A stretch of DNA of 64,000 nt, taken from NCBI GenBank assembly GCA_035523995.1, contig DATKPQ010000089.1:44377-108376 (forward strand). The letters are read 5' to 3'. Numbering within the stretch: position 1 is the stretch's first letter; the number at the start of each line of letters is the position of its first letter. The position numbers and the translations under genes are program-made. This document shows, in pieces, positions 36,441-44,905 of the stretch. Under the pieces are notes generated by a model. That model searched no databases, was not told where the DNA came from, and was given only the letters and a program-made list of their open reading frames with translations. Source of the DNA: JASHVB01 sp035523995 (GTDB lineage: Bacteria > Pseudomonadota > Alphaproteobacteria > Acetobacterales > Acetobacteraceae).

Positions 36441-36518
36441 GTCATGGCCGGGCTTGACCCGGCCATCTGCGCACCAACGGGTGTGCGCAGATGGCCCGGT
36501 CGAGCCCGGCCATGACGA
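36441..36518. repeat. Palindromic repeat, GGCCGGGCTTGACCCGGCC family
   Basis: GTCATGGCCGGGCTTGACCC and GGTCGAGCCCGGCCATGAC are near-perfect inverted arms, with an inner inverted pair ATCTGCGCAC / GTGCGCAGAT. It fills the gap between the MoxR and VWA genes and would make a long hairpin in a shared transcript. Confidence 0.8.
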
Positions 36519-36546
36519 GAGTGGGGGTGGTACCCTGCGCGGTCAC

Positions 36547-37515
36547 TTACACAACCGCGCCGCTCTCGGCGAGAGCCTTGTGCGTCACCGTGGCAATCTG
36601 CTTGCCGGCAAGCTCGATATCCGCTTCGAACTTCAGCAATACGTTCAGCGTATCCCGAACCAGCTCTACCTCGAGCACGGACGCATGCAGCAGCACCAGC
36701 ACGCGGGCCCAATCGATCGTCTCGCTGACCGACGGCACCTTCTTCAGGTCCAGCCCCCGCAACTGCTGCACGAAGCTTACCAACTGCCGCAGCAACCGCG
36801 CCTCGATCCCCGGCACGCGCGATTCGATAATCTGCGCTTCCAGCTTCTCATCCGGGAAGCCGATATGCAGGTGCAAACACCGCCGCTTCAGCGCATCGCC
36901 CAGATCGCGCGTACTGTTGGAGGTAAGCAATACGATCGGCGGCGTGACCGCGGCAACGGTACCAATCTCCGGTATCGTGACCTGATAGTCGGACAGGATC
37001 TCCAGCAGGAACGCCTCGAACTCCTGGTCCGACTTGTCGACCTCATCGACCAGCAGCACCGCGCCTCCCGGCTGCTGCAACGCACGCAGCAACGGCCGAG
37101 GCTCCAGAAAATTCTCGGAAAAGAAAATGTCGCCGAAATCGTGCAGCTTGTTCAGCGCCGCGCCCAGCCCGTCGGCATCGCCGATCACCGAGCCGATCTT
37201 GTCCTTCAATATCTGGGTGTAAAGAAGCTGCTTGCCGTACTTCCATTCATATAGCGCCTTCGCCTCGTCCAGCCCCTCGTAGCACTGCATGCGGATCAGC
37301 GGCAGGTGCAGCCAATGGGCCATCGACCGTGCCAACTCCGTCTTGCCCACGCCCGCTGGCCCTTCCACCAGCATCGGCTTCTGCAAATGATGCGCGAGAT
37401 AAACTGCCGTTGCGATCTGTCTGCTGGGAATATAGCCGGCCGACCGCAGACCTTGCTCCACCGCTTCGATCGAGGGCAGGGTCAGGGACGGCCCCGGCGG
37501 GGACGCGTCGTTCAC
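36547..37515 (-). CDS. MoxR-family AAA+ ATPase
   Basis: 322 residues. Walker A GPAGVGKT (about 52-59), Walker B LLVDEVDK, sensor 1 LLTSNS and a C-terminal lid domain define a MoxR-type AAA+ ATPase (CoxD-like). Such proteins remodel a client complex, together with a VWA partner, to insert a metal or assemble subunits. The partner VWA gene is directly downstream. The start is close to that of other MoxR proteins; no signal or membrane segment. It is divergent from the acyl-CoA dehydrogenase gene; the 178 bases between hold both promoters. Confidence 0.9.
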   Translation of the reverse strand: MNDASPPGPSLTLPSIEAVEQGLRSAGYIPSRQIATAVYLAHHLQKPMLVEGPAGVGKTELARSMAHWLHLPLIRMQCYEGLDEAKALYEWKYGKQLLYTQILKDKIGSVIGDADGLGAALNKLHDFGDIFFSENFLEPRPLLRALQQPGGAVLLVDEVDKSDQEFEAFLLEILSDYQVTIPEIGTVAAVTPPIVLLTSNSTRDLGDALKRRCLHLHIGFPDEKLEAQIIESRVPGIEARLLRQLVSFVQQLRGLDLKKVPSVSETIDWARVLVLLHASVLEVELVRDTLNVLLKFEADIELAGKQIATVTHKALAESGAVV

Positions 37516-37693
37516 CGTTGGCTCCGCTACTGTGCAGTAGCTCCCTGGCAGGCGATGGGTGGAATGTCAAACGCAGACGACAGAGCCGATGCGAATCCGC
37601 GTGTCGCGCTCCAAGGCGGCCGGTCTCCTCGTGTGGTGTCTCAACCGGCTCCCGCCTAGACTGAATCTCCACACGGACGCCGAGGAAACGCGA

Positions 37694-38860
37694 ATGGACT
37701 TCCACATCAGCCCGCAGCAACGCGACATGGTCGCCTCCGTCCGCGAACTCGCGCAATCCGAATTCAAGCCCGTCGCGCAACGCTGGATGGACGGCACGTT
37801 CCCATGGGAGAACATGCGCAAACTGGCGCAACTGGGCGTGTTGGGCATGTCGGTGCCGGAGGAATACGGCGGCCTCGGCCTGCCGATCCTGGATACCGCA
37901 CTGATCCTGGAGGAAATCGCGAAAGTCTGTTACGTCACCGCGATGGCGGTGCTGGGCGAGGCCGGCGTGCAGACCCGCGTGATTGCCCGCTACGCCCCGC
38001 CATCCATCCGCGACCGCATTCTCCCACGCGTGGTCAGCGGCGACTGCATGCTGGCAATCTGCATGACCGAGCCGCACGCCGGCACCGACGTCGCCAACTA
38101 CCGCACCAATGCCCGCATCGTCGGTGACCGCGTGATCCTGAAAGGCACCAAGACGCTGATCAGCCGCGCCCCGGAAGCCGGCATGTTCATCGTCTTCACC
38201 CGCGTAGACGGCAAGCCCGGCCGCGAGGGTATCGGCTGCGTCCTGCTGGAACCCGACACCAAGGGCTTCGAGGTCACCGGCACCTTCCACACCATGGGTG
38301 GCGAGAACCTGCATGAAATCCAGTTCAATGATTGTGAACTGCCGCTGGAAAACCTGGTGATCCGCGAGGACGGTTTTCGCAAGCTGCTGACCGCCTTCAA
38401 CACGCAGCGCTGCCTGAACCCGTCTATCTCGCTGGGTCTTGCGGAAGGCGCGTTCGACGAAGCGGCGAACTATGTCCGCGAACGCACCGTGTTCGGCAAG
38501 CCGATCGCCGACCATCAGGGCATAAGGTGGAAACTTGCGGATATGTTCAAGGACATCGAGGCGGGCAGGGGCCTTCTGTATCGTGCCTGCCTCACCTCCA
38601 ACCCATTCCCTGATCCATTTATGGCCGCCGCTGCAAAAGTGTTCTGCAACGAGATGTCGCTGCGCGTCACCAGCGAGGCGGTGCAAATGCATGGCGGCTT
38701 CGGGTTCACCGACGAATACCCGGTGTCGCGCTTCTATCGCGGCGCACGCTACGGCTCGATCGGCGGCGGCACTTCGGAGACGCTGCGCGACCTGATCGGC
38801 AAGAAGATCGTCGGCGATCTGGATTTCCGCCAGGGCATTCTTGGGCTGGGGACTTACTAA
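37694..38860 (+). CDS. Acyl-CoA dehydrogenase family flavoprotein
   Basis: 388 residues from MDFHISPQQRDMV, with GAGGAAA before the ATG. FAD enzyme that introduces a double bond next to an acyl-CoA thioester. N-terminal helical domain, then the beta domain with CMTEPHAGTD (FAD loop) and a C-terminal helical domain with MHGGFGFTDEYPVSRFYR. The usual IYEGT catalytic position of medium-chain enzymes reads IGGGT, so the catalytic base is probably on another helix, as in long-chain and isovaleryl-CoA dehydrogenases. The gene ends at the very start of the acyl-CoA synthetase gene (one base or an overlap of 20 bases, depending on that start), so both act in one pathway. Substrate unknown. Confidence 0.9.
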   Translation: MDFHISPQQRDMVASVRELAQSEFKPVAQRWMDGTFPWENMRKLAQLGVLGMSVPEEYGGLGLPILDTALILEEIAKVCYVTAMAVLGEAGVQTRVIARYAPPSIRDRILPRVVSGDCMLAICMTEPHAGTDVANYRTNARIVGDRVILKGTKTLISRAPEAGMFIVFTRVDGKPGREGIGCVLLEPDTKGFEVTGTFHTMGGENLHEIQFNDCELPLENLVIREDGFRKLLTAFNTQRCLNPSISLGLAEGAFDEAANYVRERTVFGKPIADHQGIRWKLADMFKDIEAGRGLLYRACLTSNPFPDPFMAAAAKVFCNEMSLRVTSEAVQMHGGFGFTDEYPVSRFYRGARYGSIGGGTSETLRDLIGKKIVGDLDFRQGILGLGTY

Positions 38861-38861
38861 A

Positions 38862-41018
38862 TTGCTGCTGATCGAAGCCGACGGCAAGGCGCTGCTTGCC
38901 GAGCCTGGGATCGCGGTACCAAACGGCGTGCTGGTCACCGCGCCAGAGTTCCCTCAGCTACCCGGGCCAGGACCGTGGATCGTGAAGGCGCAAGTCCCGG
39001 TCGGCGGCCGTGGCAAGGCCGGCGGCGTGCGGCGCTGCCAGTCGCCCGAGCAAGTGCGGCAGGCGCTGCGGCAACTATTGGGCAGCCGGCTGAAGGGCCA
39101 TGTCGTGGAGGCGTGCCTGATCGAGCAAGCAGCCGTGGGCGAGGAACGCTATCTTGCGGTGATGGTTGATGCGGCGACGCATGGCCTGCGCGCGATCTAT
39201 TCGCGTGCCGGTGGCGTCGATATCGAAGAATCCGGCGCCGCGTCTGGCCGCATCTGTGCCCCAAATCCCGAAGCTGCCGCCGTAGCCTTCGCGGCGCTCG
39301 CAGCCGGGGAACCGCCGGATTGCCGCGGCGCCGTCGAAGCGACGGGCCACAGGCTCGCAACCTTATTGCTCCAGCGTGAACTGGCCCTGGCGGAAATCAA
39401 TCCGCTGTTTATTTCCGCATCGGACTGTGTTGCCGGCGATGCAAAACTGGTCGTCGATCTCAGCGCGATCGATCGCCAGCCGCCAATCGCCGCCCTGATC
39501 GCTGCGCGGCCCGAGATCTATGCCGACGCCGACCGCAAGCTGCGTGAAGGCTTCGATTACGTAGAACTCGATCCGCAGGGCGAGATTGGCTTGGTCACTA
39601 CCGGCGCCGGGCTTTCCATGATGCTGATCGACGAGCTTGCCGCGCGCGGCGGCAAGCCGCTGAACTTCTGCGACATCCGCACCGGCCAGATGCGCGGCAG
39701 TCCGACTCGACTGATGCGCGTGCTGGACTGGATCGCGTCGCGCCCGTCGCTGCGCGTGGTGTTGGTGAACATCTTCGCCGGCATCACCGACCTGGCGGAG
39801 TTCGCAACGCTGCTGGCTACGGCAATCGATGGCACGCCTAACCTGCGCGTTCCTGTCGTCGCGCGGCTGGTGGGGCGTAATGCGGAGGATGCAAAGCGCA
39901 TCCTGGCCGAACGCCAACCGCAGATGCTGGTGACCGAAGATTTGGAAGCGGCGTTGGCGCGGGTGGTATCGAAGACTCCCGCTCCGCTTGCGGGCTTGAA
40001 CCGCGACGCGGGCCAAGGAAAGGGGGAGGGGGCTATCCGACCCGGGACGGTGGTTGCACGTCACCCTCCCGCGGCCCTTGGCCCGTCGCGTGGCCCAGGC
40101 CCCCGGGCAGGGGGTGAATCGGCTGCCCTGCCCATCCTCTCCACTCTGTCCCGGACCACCAAGGTGATCGTGCAGGGCATCACCGGCCGGATGGGCAGCA
40201 CCCACGGGGCGCTGATGCGTGCTTATGGCACCAACATTGTCGGCGGGACCTCCAGCCGCGCCGACGCGACCGAAGCCGCCGGTGTGCCGGTGTTTCCCGA
40301 TTGCGCCGCTGCTGTCGCGGCGACGGGCGCCGTTGCGTCCGTCCTGATGGCGCCTCCGGCGGAAACACTCGCCGCAGTGCAGGAAGCGCTGGCAGCCGGG
40401 ATCAAGCTGTTCGTGACCGTCGCGGAAGGCGTGCCGCTGCACGACGCGATCCGCATCGGCCACGCGGCACGCGAGTCAGGCGCGATCTGGGTCGGCGCCT
40501 CCACGCCGGGCGTGGCGATCCCGGGTGAGGTGAAGCTCGGCTTCCTCCCGGATGTCGCGCTGCACCCGGGGCCGCTCGCCATCATGACGAAGAGCGGCAC
40601 GCTGTCCTACGAAGTCGGTTATCGGCTGGCGCGCCACGGTATCGGCCAGAGCATCTGGGTCGGCGTCGGCGGAGATCCCGTGAAAGGCGTTCGTTTCCCC
40701 GACCTGCTGCCACTGTTCTTTGCCGATGTCCGTACGCACGGCATCATCCTGGTCGGCGAAGTCGGCGGCACGGAAGAAGAGGAATGCGCCGACGCCTTGC
40801 TCGCGCTGGGCTTGAACAAACCGGTCTATGCGATAATTGCCGGCCGCGAAGCAAAGGAGGGCGTGGCAATGGGCCACGCGGGCGCGCTGGTGCACGGCGA
40901 TTCTGGTACCCTGGCAACCAAGACGCGCCGCCTGACCGAAGCCGGGGCGCGCTGCTTTGCCTCCGTCGAGGCGCTGGTTCAGGCTTGTGCCGCGGATTTT
41001 GGCGCGTCAGCAAACTGA
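38862..41018 (+). CDS. Fused ADP-forming acyl-CoA synthetase (SucC-like plus SucD-like)
   Basis: About 718 residues. Start taken as TTG 38862, where LLLIEADGKALL aligns with the beginning of SucC-type chains; TTG 38841, overlapping the dehydrogenase stop, is an alternative. The first 370 residues are the ATP-grasp beta subunit (VKAQVPVGGRGKAGGVR, EINPLFI, LVNIFAGITD); residues about 430-718 are the alpha subunit with the CoA-binding ITGRMGSTHG and the phosphohistidine motif GHAGALVHGDSG. The fused order beta-alpha is like malate-CoA ligase/succinyl-CoA synthetase-type enzymes joined in one chain. The linker, about residues 372-425, is Pro/Gly/Arg-rich and is encoded by a palindromic repeat that elsewhere is intergenic. 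Likely makes or consumes an acyl-CoA used by the adjacent dehydrogenase. Confidence 0.87.
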   Translation: MLLIEADGKALLAEPGIAVPNGVLVTAPEFPQLPGPGPWIVKAQVPVGGRGKAGGVRRCQSPEQVRQALRQLLGSRLKGHVVEACLIEQAAVGEERYLAVMVDAATHGLRAIYSRAGGVDIEESGAASGRICAPNPEAAAVAFAALAAGEPPDCRGAVEATGHRLATLLLQRELALAEINPLFISASDCVAGDAKLVVDLSAIDRQPPIAALIAARPEIYADADRKLREGFDYVELDPQGEIGLVTTGAGLSMMLIDELAARGGKPLNFCDIRTGQMRGSPTRLMRVLDWIASRPSLRVVLVNIFAGITDLAEFATLLATAIDGTPNLRVPVVARLVGRNAEDAKRILAERQPQMLVTEDLEAALARVVSKTPAPLAGLNRDAGQGKGEGAIRPGTVVARHPPAALGPSRGPGPRAGGESAALPILSTLSRTTKVIVQGITGRMGSTHGALMRAYGTNIVGGTSSRADATEAAGVPVFPDCAAAVAATGAVASVLMAPPAETLAAVQEALAAGIKLFVTVAEGVPLHDAIRIGHAARESGAIWVGASTPGVAIPGEVKLGFLPDVALHPGPLAIMTKSGTLSYEVGYRLARHGIGQSIWVGVGGDPVKGVRFPDLLPLFFADVRTHGIILVGEVGGTEEEECADALLALGLNKPVYAIIAGREAKEGVAMGHAGALVHGDSGTLATKTRRLTEAGARCFASVEALVQACAADFGASAN
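39977..40120. repeat. Palindromic CCCTCCCC/GGGGAGGG-family repeat inside a coding region
   Basis: The left half (from GCTTGCGGGCTTGAACCGCG to AAGGGGGAGGG) matches the intergenic element near 50110-50160 base for base in most positions; the right half (CACCCTCCCGCGGCCCTTGG onward) is an inverted copy. It is read in frame as the linker between the beta and alpha halves of the acyl-CoA synthetase. Confidence 0.7.
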
Positions 41019-41085
41019 CGCAGGTGGCTTGCCCTGATGCTTGACCCGCGGAGCTTTTTCCGCTGACTGCGAGTACTCAGCGTCG

Positions 41086-42870
41086 TCACCGCCCCACGGC
41101 GTAACCCTGCATAGCGCGCGGATTGGCGCCGGCGAACATCTGGCCGTCGAGCTCGATGCGCGCGCCGGACAGCCGTCCTTCGCTCCAGTCGTCGCCCTTT
41201 TCTGCCTTGTGGCCCCGCGCCCGCAGCTCGGCCAGCACCGTGTCGTCATAACGCCCTTCGATCACCACCTTTCCCGGACGCGCGACACGCGGCCAGAAGC
41301 TGGACGGCCAATGCTCGGTATGGAAGCTGGGTGCGTCGATCGCCTGTTGAATCCCCATGTTGTAATGCACCATGCGCAGGAAGAAGATCGGCGACCATTG
41401 ATCCTGTTGCTCGCCGCCCGGCGTGCCGAACGCCATCCACGGTTTGCCTTCGCGCAACGCAAAACTTGGCGACAGTGTCGTGCGCGGCCGCTTTCCGGGC
41501 GCCAGACTGTTCGGTAAGCCGGGTTGCAGCCAGAACATCTGCCCTCGTGTGCCAAGGCAGAACCCGAGCTCCGGAATCACCGGCGAGGATTGCAGCCACC
41601 CGCCGGATGGCGTCGCGCTGACCATGTTGCCGTGGCGGTCGATGACGTCGAGATGGCACGTGTCCGCACCGATCACGCCAAGCCGCGCCACGGTCGGTTC
41701 GCCGGTGCCCGCGGCGCTCCCCGCTGCCAGCAAATACGCGCGGTCCGCGGCGTGATGATCGACCACGGGCGTGAAGCCGGGAATCTTCCCGGGCCGCAGC
41801 TCCAGCGACGCGTCGTGCCCGACCAGGCCGCGCCGCTGCGCGTTGTAGCCGTCCGACAGCAGCGTTTCGATCGGAACGCGGGCAAAATTCGGATCGCCGT
41901 AATAGGCTTCGCGATCGGCAAAGGCGAGCTTGGCGCACTCCACCACGGTGTGGATGAAGTCTGCCCCGTACGGGTCCATCGCATCGAGATCGAAGCTGCG
42001 CAGCAATGCGAGTTGTTGCAGGAACACGGGTCCCTGACTCCATTGCCCGCATTTCAATACGGTGTGGCCTCGATAGTCGTAGGTCAGCGTCGCTTCCACG
42101 GTGGCCGACCACCGCGCCAGATCGTCGCCGCAGAGCAAGCCGCGGTGAGGGCGGCCGGTCACGTCGAGCACGTCGGTGGAGCGGCAGAAACGGTCGATCG
42201 CATCCGCCACGAAACCTTGGTACCAGGTGCGGCGGGCCGCGTCGATGCGCGCCTCGCGCGTGCCTCCGGCCGATTCTCGACACAGACATTCATAGGTGTT
42301 GGCCAGCGCCGGGCGGGCAAACAGCGAGCCTGGCTGTGGCACGTTGCCGCCCGGCAGGAACACGGCCGCCGAGCTTGGCCAGGCCTGCGTGAACAAGGGA
42401 CGCACGCCTTCGATCGTCGCGCTGATGCGCGGCACTATGTGGATGCCGTTACGCGCATAGCCGATCGCGAAGGACAGGATATCGGGCAGTTCCCACGTGC
42501 CCCAGTCGCGCAGCAGCAGGCACCAGGCGTCGAATGCGCCGGGCACGACGGCGGGCAGCAGACCGGTGGCGGGAATCAGGCCCAGGTCGAGGTCGTGGAA
42601 TTTTTCCAGTGTGGCCGCCTGTGGCGACACGCCCTGGCCGCAGATCACGTGCTGCCGCCCGGTGCGTGCGTCATGCAGAATGATCGGCGCATCGCCGGCT
42701 GGGCCATTCAGATGCGGTTCCGCAACCTGCAAGGTAAAGGCGGTAGCGCAGGCGGCGTCGAACGCATTGCCGCCGCGTTCCAGCACCGCCATGCCGACCT
42801 GGCTAGCCAGCCAATGCGTGCTGGCAACAACGCCGAAGGTGCCGGCGATCTCGGGACGCGTGGTGAACAT
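41086..42870 (-). CDS. ggt: Gamma-glutamyltransferase family protein
   Basis: 594 residues from MFTTRPEIAG. N-terminal nucleophile hydrolase made as one chain and self-cleaved. The conserved GVVASTHWLASQVGMAVLE start, GGNAFDAACA helix and PHLNGPAGD block are present; the cleavage site lies at ADTCHLDVID, where the Thr would become the nucleophile of the small subunit (the second Thr of classical enzymes is Cys here), followed by GNMVSATPSGG. No clear signal peptide, unlike periplasmic E. coli GGT, so this belongs to the cytoplasmic-looking subfamily or uses another start. Substrate could be glutathione or another gamma-glutamyl amide. Confidence 0.9.
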   Translation of the reverse strand: MFTTRPEIAGTFGVVASTHWLASQVGMAVLERGGNAFDAACATAFTLQVAEPHLNGPAGDAPIILHDARTGRQHVICGQGVSPQAATLEKFHDLDLGLIPATGLLPAVVPGAFDAWCLLLRDWGTWELPDILSFAIGYARNGIHIVPRISATIEGVRPLFTQAWPSSAAVFLPGGNVPQPGSLFARPALANTYECLCRESAGGTREARIDAARRTWYQGFVADAIDRFCRSTDVLDVTGRPHRGLLCGDDLARWSATVEATLTYDYRGHTVLKCGQWSQGPVFLQQLALLRSFDLDAMDPYGADFIHTVVECAKLAFADREAYYGDPNFARVPIETLLSDGYNAQRRGLVGHDASLELRPGKIPGFTPVVDHHAADRAYLLAAGSAAGTGEPTVARLGVIGADTCHLDVIDRHGNMVSATPSGGWLQSSPVIPELGFCLGTRGQMFWLQPGLPNSLAPGKRPRTTLSPSFALREGKPWMAFGTPGGEQQDQWSPIFFLRMVHYNMGIQQAIDAPSFHTEHWPSSFWPRVARPGKVVIEGRYDDTVLAELRARGHKAEKGDDWSEGRLSGARIELDGQMFAGANPRAMQGYAVGR

Positions 42871-43269
42871 GATGATGCGGTTCCTGGTGGTCTGTGCCGA
42901 TGCTATGTCGCAGGCGTCATGATGGGCGATTGCCGCGCGTGCGGCTAGTACCTCTGCACAGGTTGAGAAGTACATGCCTATTCAGACTGGCGCCGCAACG
43001 GCGGTTTCGACCAAGGAGCAAATCTCTTACGCCGCACGACCATGGCTGGTGCTGTGTACGGGGACAGACGTTTCGGAGTTTCGTACTGCCGGCCCCATAC
43101 GTTTCGTTGAGCGTTTGGCCGGTCCATTACCGCATGGCCTGCAACCGGGCATCTGTCCTAAACGCAACGAAACCGGCAAGATTGCACCATTCCGCTCACG
43201 CGGCGTTGGCGTGTCAGACAGCGCATCAGCGCTACATCGGACCAGACGGCAATCTAGGTCGGAGAAGGC
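42871..43269. other. 399-base gap without a recognised gene
   Basis: An open frame of about 100 codons crosses it on the plus strand but has no ribosome-binding site or family features. ACGTTTCGG-like and CGTTTCGTTG-like short repeats and GGAGAAGG, the ribosome-binding site of the following opgC-like gene, are the only elements noted. The promoters for ggt (minus) and opgC (plus) should be here. Confidence 0.4.
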
Positions 43270-44487
43270 ATGCAGTTGATTCGCGGCGGATCCGGGCGCG
43301 ACCTCCGGGTGGATTTCTTCCGAGGCCTGGCGTTGTGGTGGATTTTCATAGACCACACGCACGGCGATCTGCTCGGCTTCTACACCTTGCATGAGTTTGC
43401 GCCGTGCGACGCCGCTGAAATCTTTGTGTTGCTCGCGGGGTTCGGGGCGGCCAAGGCCTATGCCGGCGCCATGGACCGGCATGGCTGGCGGTACGGCGCC
43501 ACCGATGCAGTGGGACGCGCCTGGACGCTCTACATTGCGCATATTTTCTTGTTTGTGACGTATGCCGCCCAGGTGAGCTGGTTCGCCGCCGCATTGCACC
43601 GGCCGCAGGACGTGACCGCGATTCAGCTCGATCCGTTGCAGCAGTCGCCGTTCCACGCGCTGTTGCAAGCGCTCACGCTGCGTTACCAGCCCAGCATGCT
43701 CAATATCCTGCCGCTGTACATCGTGCTGCTGCTGATATTCGCGATCGCGATGCCGGTGTTGCGGCGGCCTCGGCTGCTGCTGGGGTTGTCTGTGGCGATG
43801 TATCTCGTGGCTTGGGCAGGGCAATTCAACCTGCCAGGCTGGCGCGGCACCGGCTGGTACTTGGACCCGTTCTCCTGGCAATTGGTGTTCGTGGTCGGCG
43901 CCATCCTGGGCTACGCGCCCCCACAGCTGCCTCGGCAACCCGCCTTGTTGGACGTGTTGGCGGTGGTGGCGATCGCCTGGGGCGTTGTCGTGATGATCGT
44001 GATGCCGCCTTACGAGCATCAGGTTCCGTGGCTGCATTCGCTGGTGCCGATGCTGCAAGGCAGCGACAAAACCACCGAGGCGCCCGCCCGGGTGGTCTCC
44101 ATGTTCGCCTTTCTCTGGCTCGCCATCCGCCTGGTGCCGCCGGAGGCGCCCTGGCTGCGGAGCCGAGCCGCCGCGCTGCTGGAACTGCCAGGCCAGCATT
44201 CGCTGCCGGTATTCTGCGCCAGCATCTTGCTCGCCTTCGTTTGCTCGATCGGGCTTCGCGCAAATAGTGGCGCAGAGATGGAGCTGGCGGTGAACATTTG
44301 CGGCGCACTCTGCTTGCTCGCAGTGGCCGGGATTGCCGCCTGGGCCGGCCAGCCCGGGCGTGCACAGCGCCCGTTGCGAAACACGCGGGACCGGGTATCC
44401 GCCACCGCTCCGCAAACAGCAGGCCTGCAACGCGCTGCCACGCCTTCCCTGGCGTCAGGGCACAATTCCTTGAAGGCTGCACGCTGA
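43270..44487 (+). CDS. opgC: OpgC-family integral membrane acyltransferase
   Basis: 405 residues, preceded by GGAGAAGG. The N-terminus GRDLRVDFFRGLALWWIFID followed by H-T-H is the family signature of OpgC, which in other proteobacteria adds succinyl groups to osmoregulated periplasmic glucans. About ten hydrophobic helices follow (for example 42-60, 95-115, 150-172, 178-195), with a conserved QLVF.VGAILGY helix. The last about 55 residues are a soluble, Arg/Ala-rich tail. opgGH glucan synthesis genes are not in the window, so the acceptor could be another envelope glycan. Confidence 0.85.
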   Translation: MQLIRGGSGRDLRVDFFRGLALWWIFIDHTHGDLLGFYTLHEFAPCDAAEIFVLLAGFGAAKAYAGAMDRHGWRYGATDAVGRAWTLYIAHIFLFVTYAAQVSWFAAALHRPQDVTAIQLDPLQQSPFHALLQALTLRYQPSMLNILPLYIVLLLIFAIAMPVLRRPRLLLGLSVAMYLVAWAGQFNLPGWRGTGWYLDPFSWQLVFVVGAILGYAPPQLPRQPALLDVLAVVAIAWGVVVMIVMPPYEHQVPWLHSLVPMLQGSDKTTEAPARVVSMFAFLWLAIRLVPPEAPWLRSRAAALLELPGQHSLPVFCASILLAFVCSIGLRANSGAEMELAVNICGALCLLAVAGIAAWAGQPGRAQRPLRNTRDRVSATAPQTAGLQRAATPSLASGHNSLKAAR

Positions 44488-44696
44488 ACGCGGCGGCTTG
44501 TCGTAATCCTGACGGGGCCAGCTATTCTCTAACGCCCGGTCGCATGCCGGACACCGTTAAGGACACGAACAATACGCTTTGCCCGACACGATTGTCCATT
44601 GGTGACTGCGGTAACTGCCCGGTGCGACTTCCACTTGTTGTGCCGGCAGGGGCCGAGCACGCATGACGGCCTGCACCGGGTGTGTGGCGGCGCGTT

Positions 44697-44879
44697 TCAC
44701 CGATGTCTTCCTGGCATGGCCGCCAGAAACTGTGTCACCTCACCGGCTCCGTCCAACACCTTGACACTTGCAGCATCGGCTTGTTGTGAAATTGCTGACA
44801 CCTCCTGGATCGACCGAGTGGCATCCTGCGTAGCGGCCGAGACTGTCCGCGCGCTGACTGCGATACTGCGCCGGTCGCC
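44697..44879 (-). pseudogene. Remnant of a methyl-accepting chemotaxis protein C-terminus
   Basis: A 60-codon open stretch ending in TGA reads SAATQDATRSIQEVSAISQQ followed by ADAASVKVLDGAGEVT, which is the heptad-patterned C-terminal helix of chemotaxis receptors. It has no start, no signalling hairpin and no sensor, and the upstream frame is lost before the neighbouring permease gene ends at 44906. It is a decayed fragment left by a deletion. The rest of the gap 44488-44905 holds nothing recognised. Confidence 0.55.
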
Positions 44880-44905
44880 CCCCTGCCGTGCCGGGTACTC
44901 CGGCT

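Noticed and set aside
37247..38938. A 563-codon minus-strand frame opposite the acyl-CoA dehydrogenase
   Set aside because: Composition (His/Ala/Gly/Arg-rich) and position show it is the shadow of the dehydrogenase and of the start of the MoxR gene.
42974..43279. A possible small plus-strand gene of about 100 codons before opgC
   Set aside because: No ribosome-binding site, no hydrophobic or family pattern, and it runs into the opgC ribosome-binding site; kept as intergenic.
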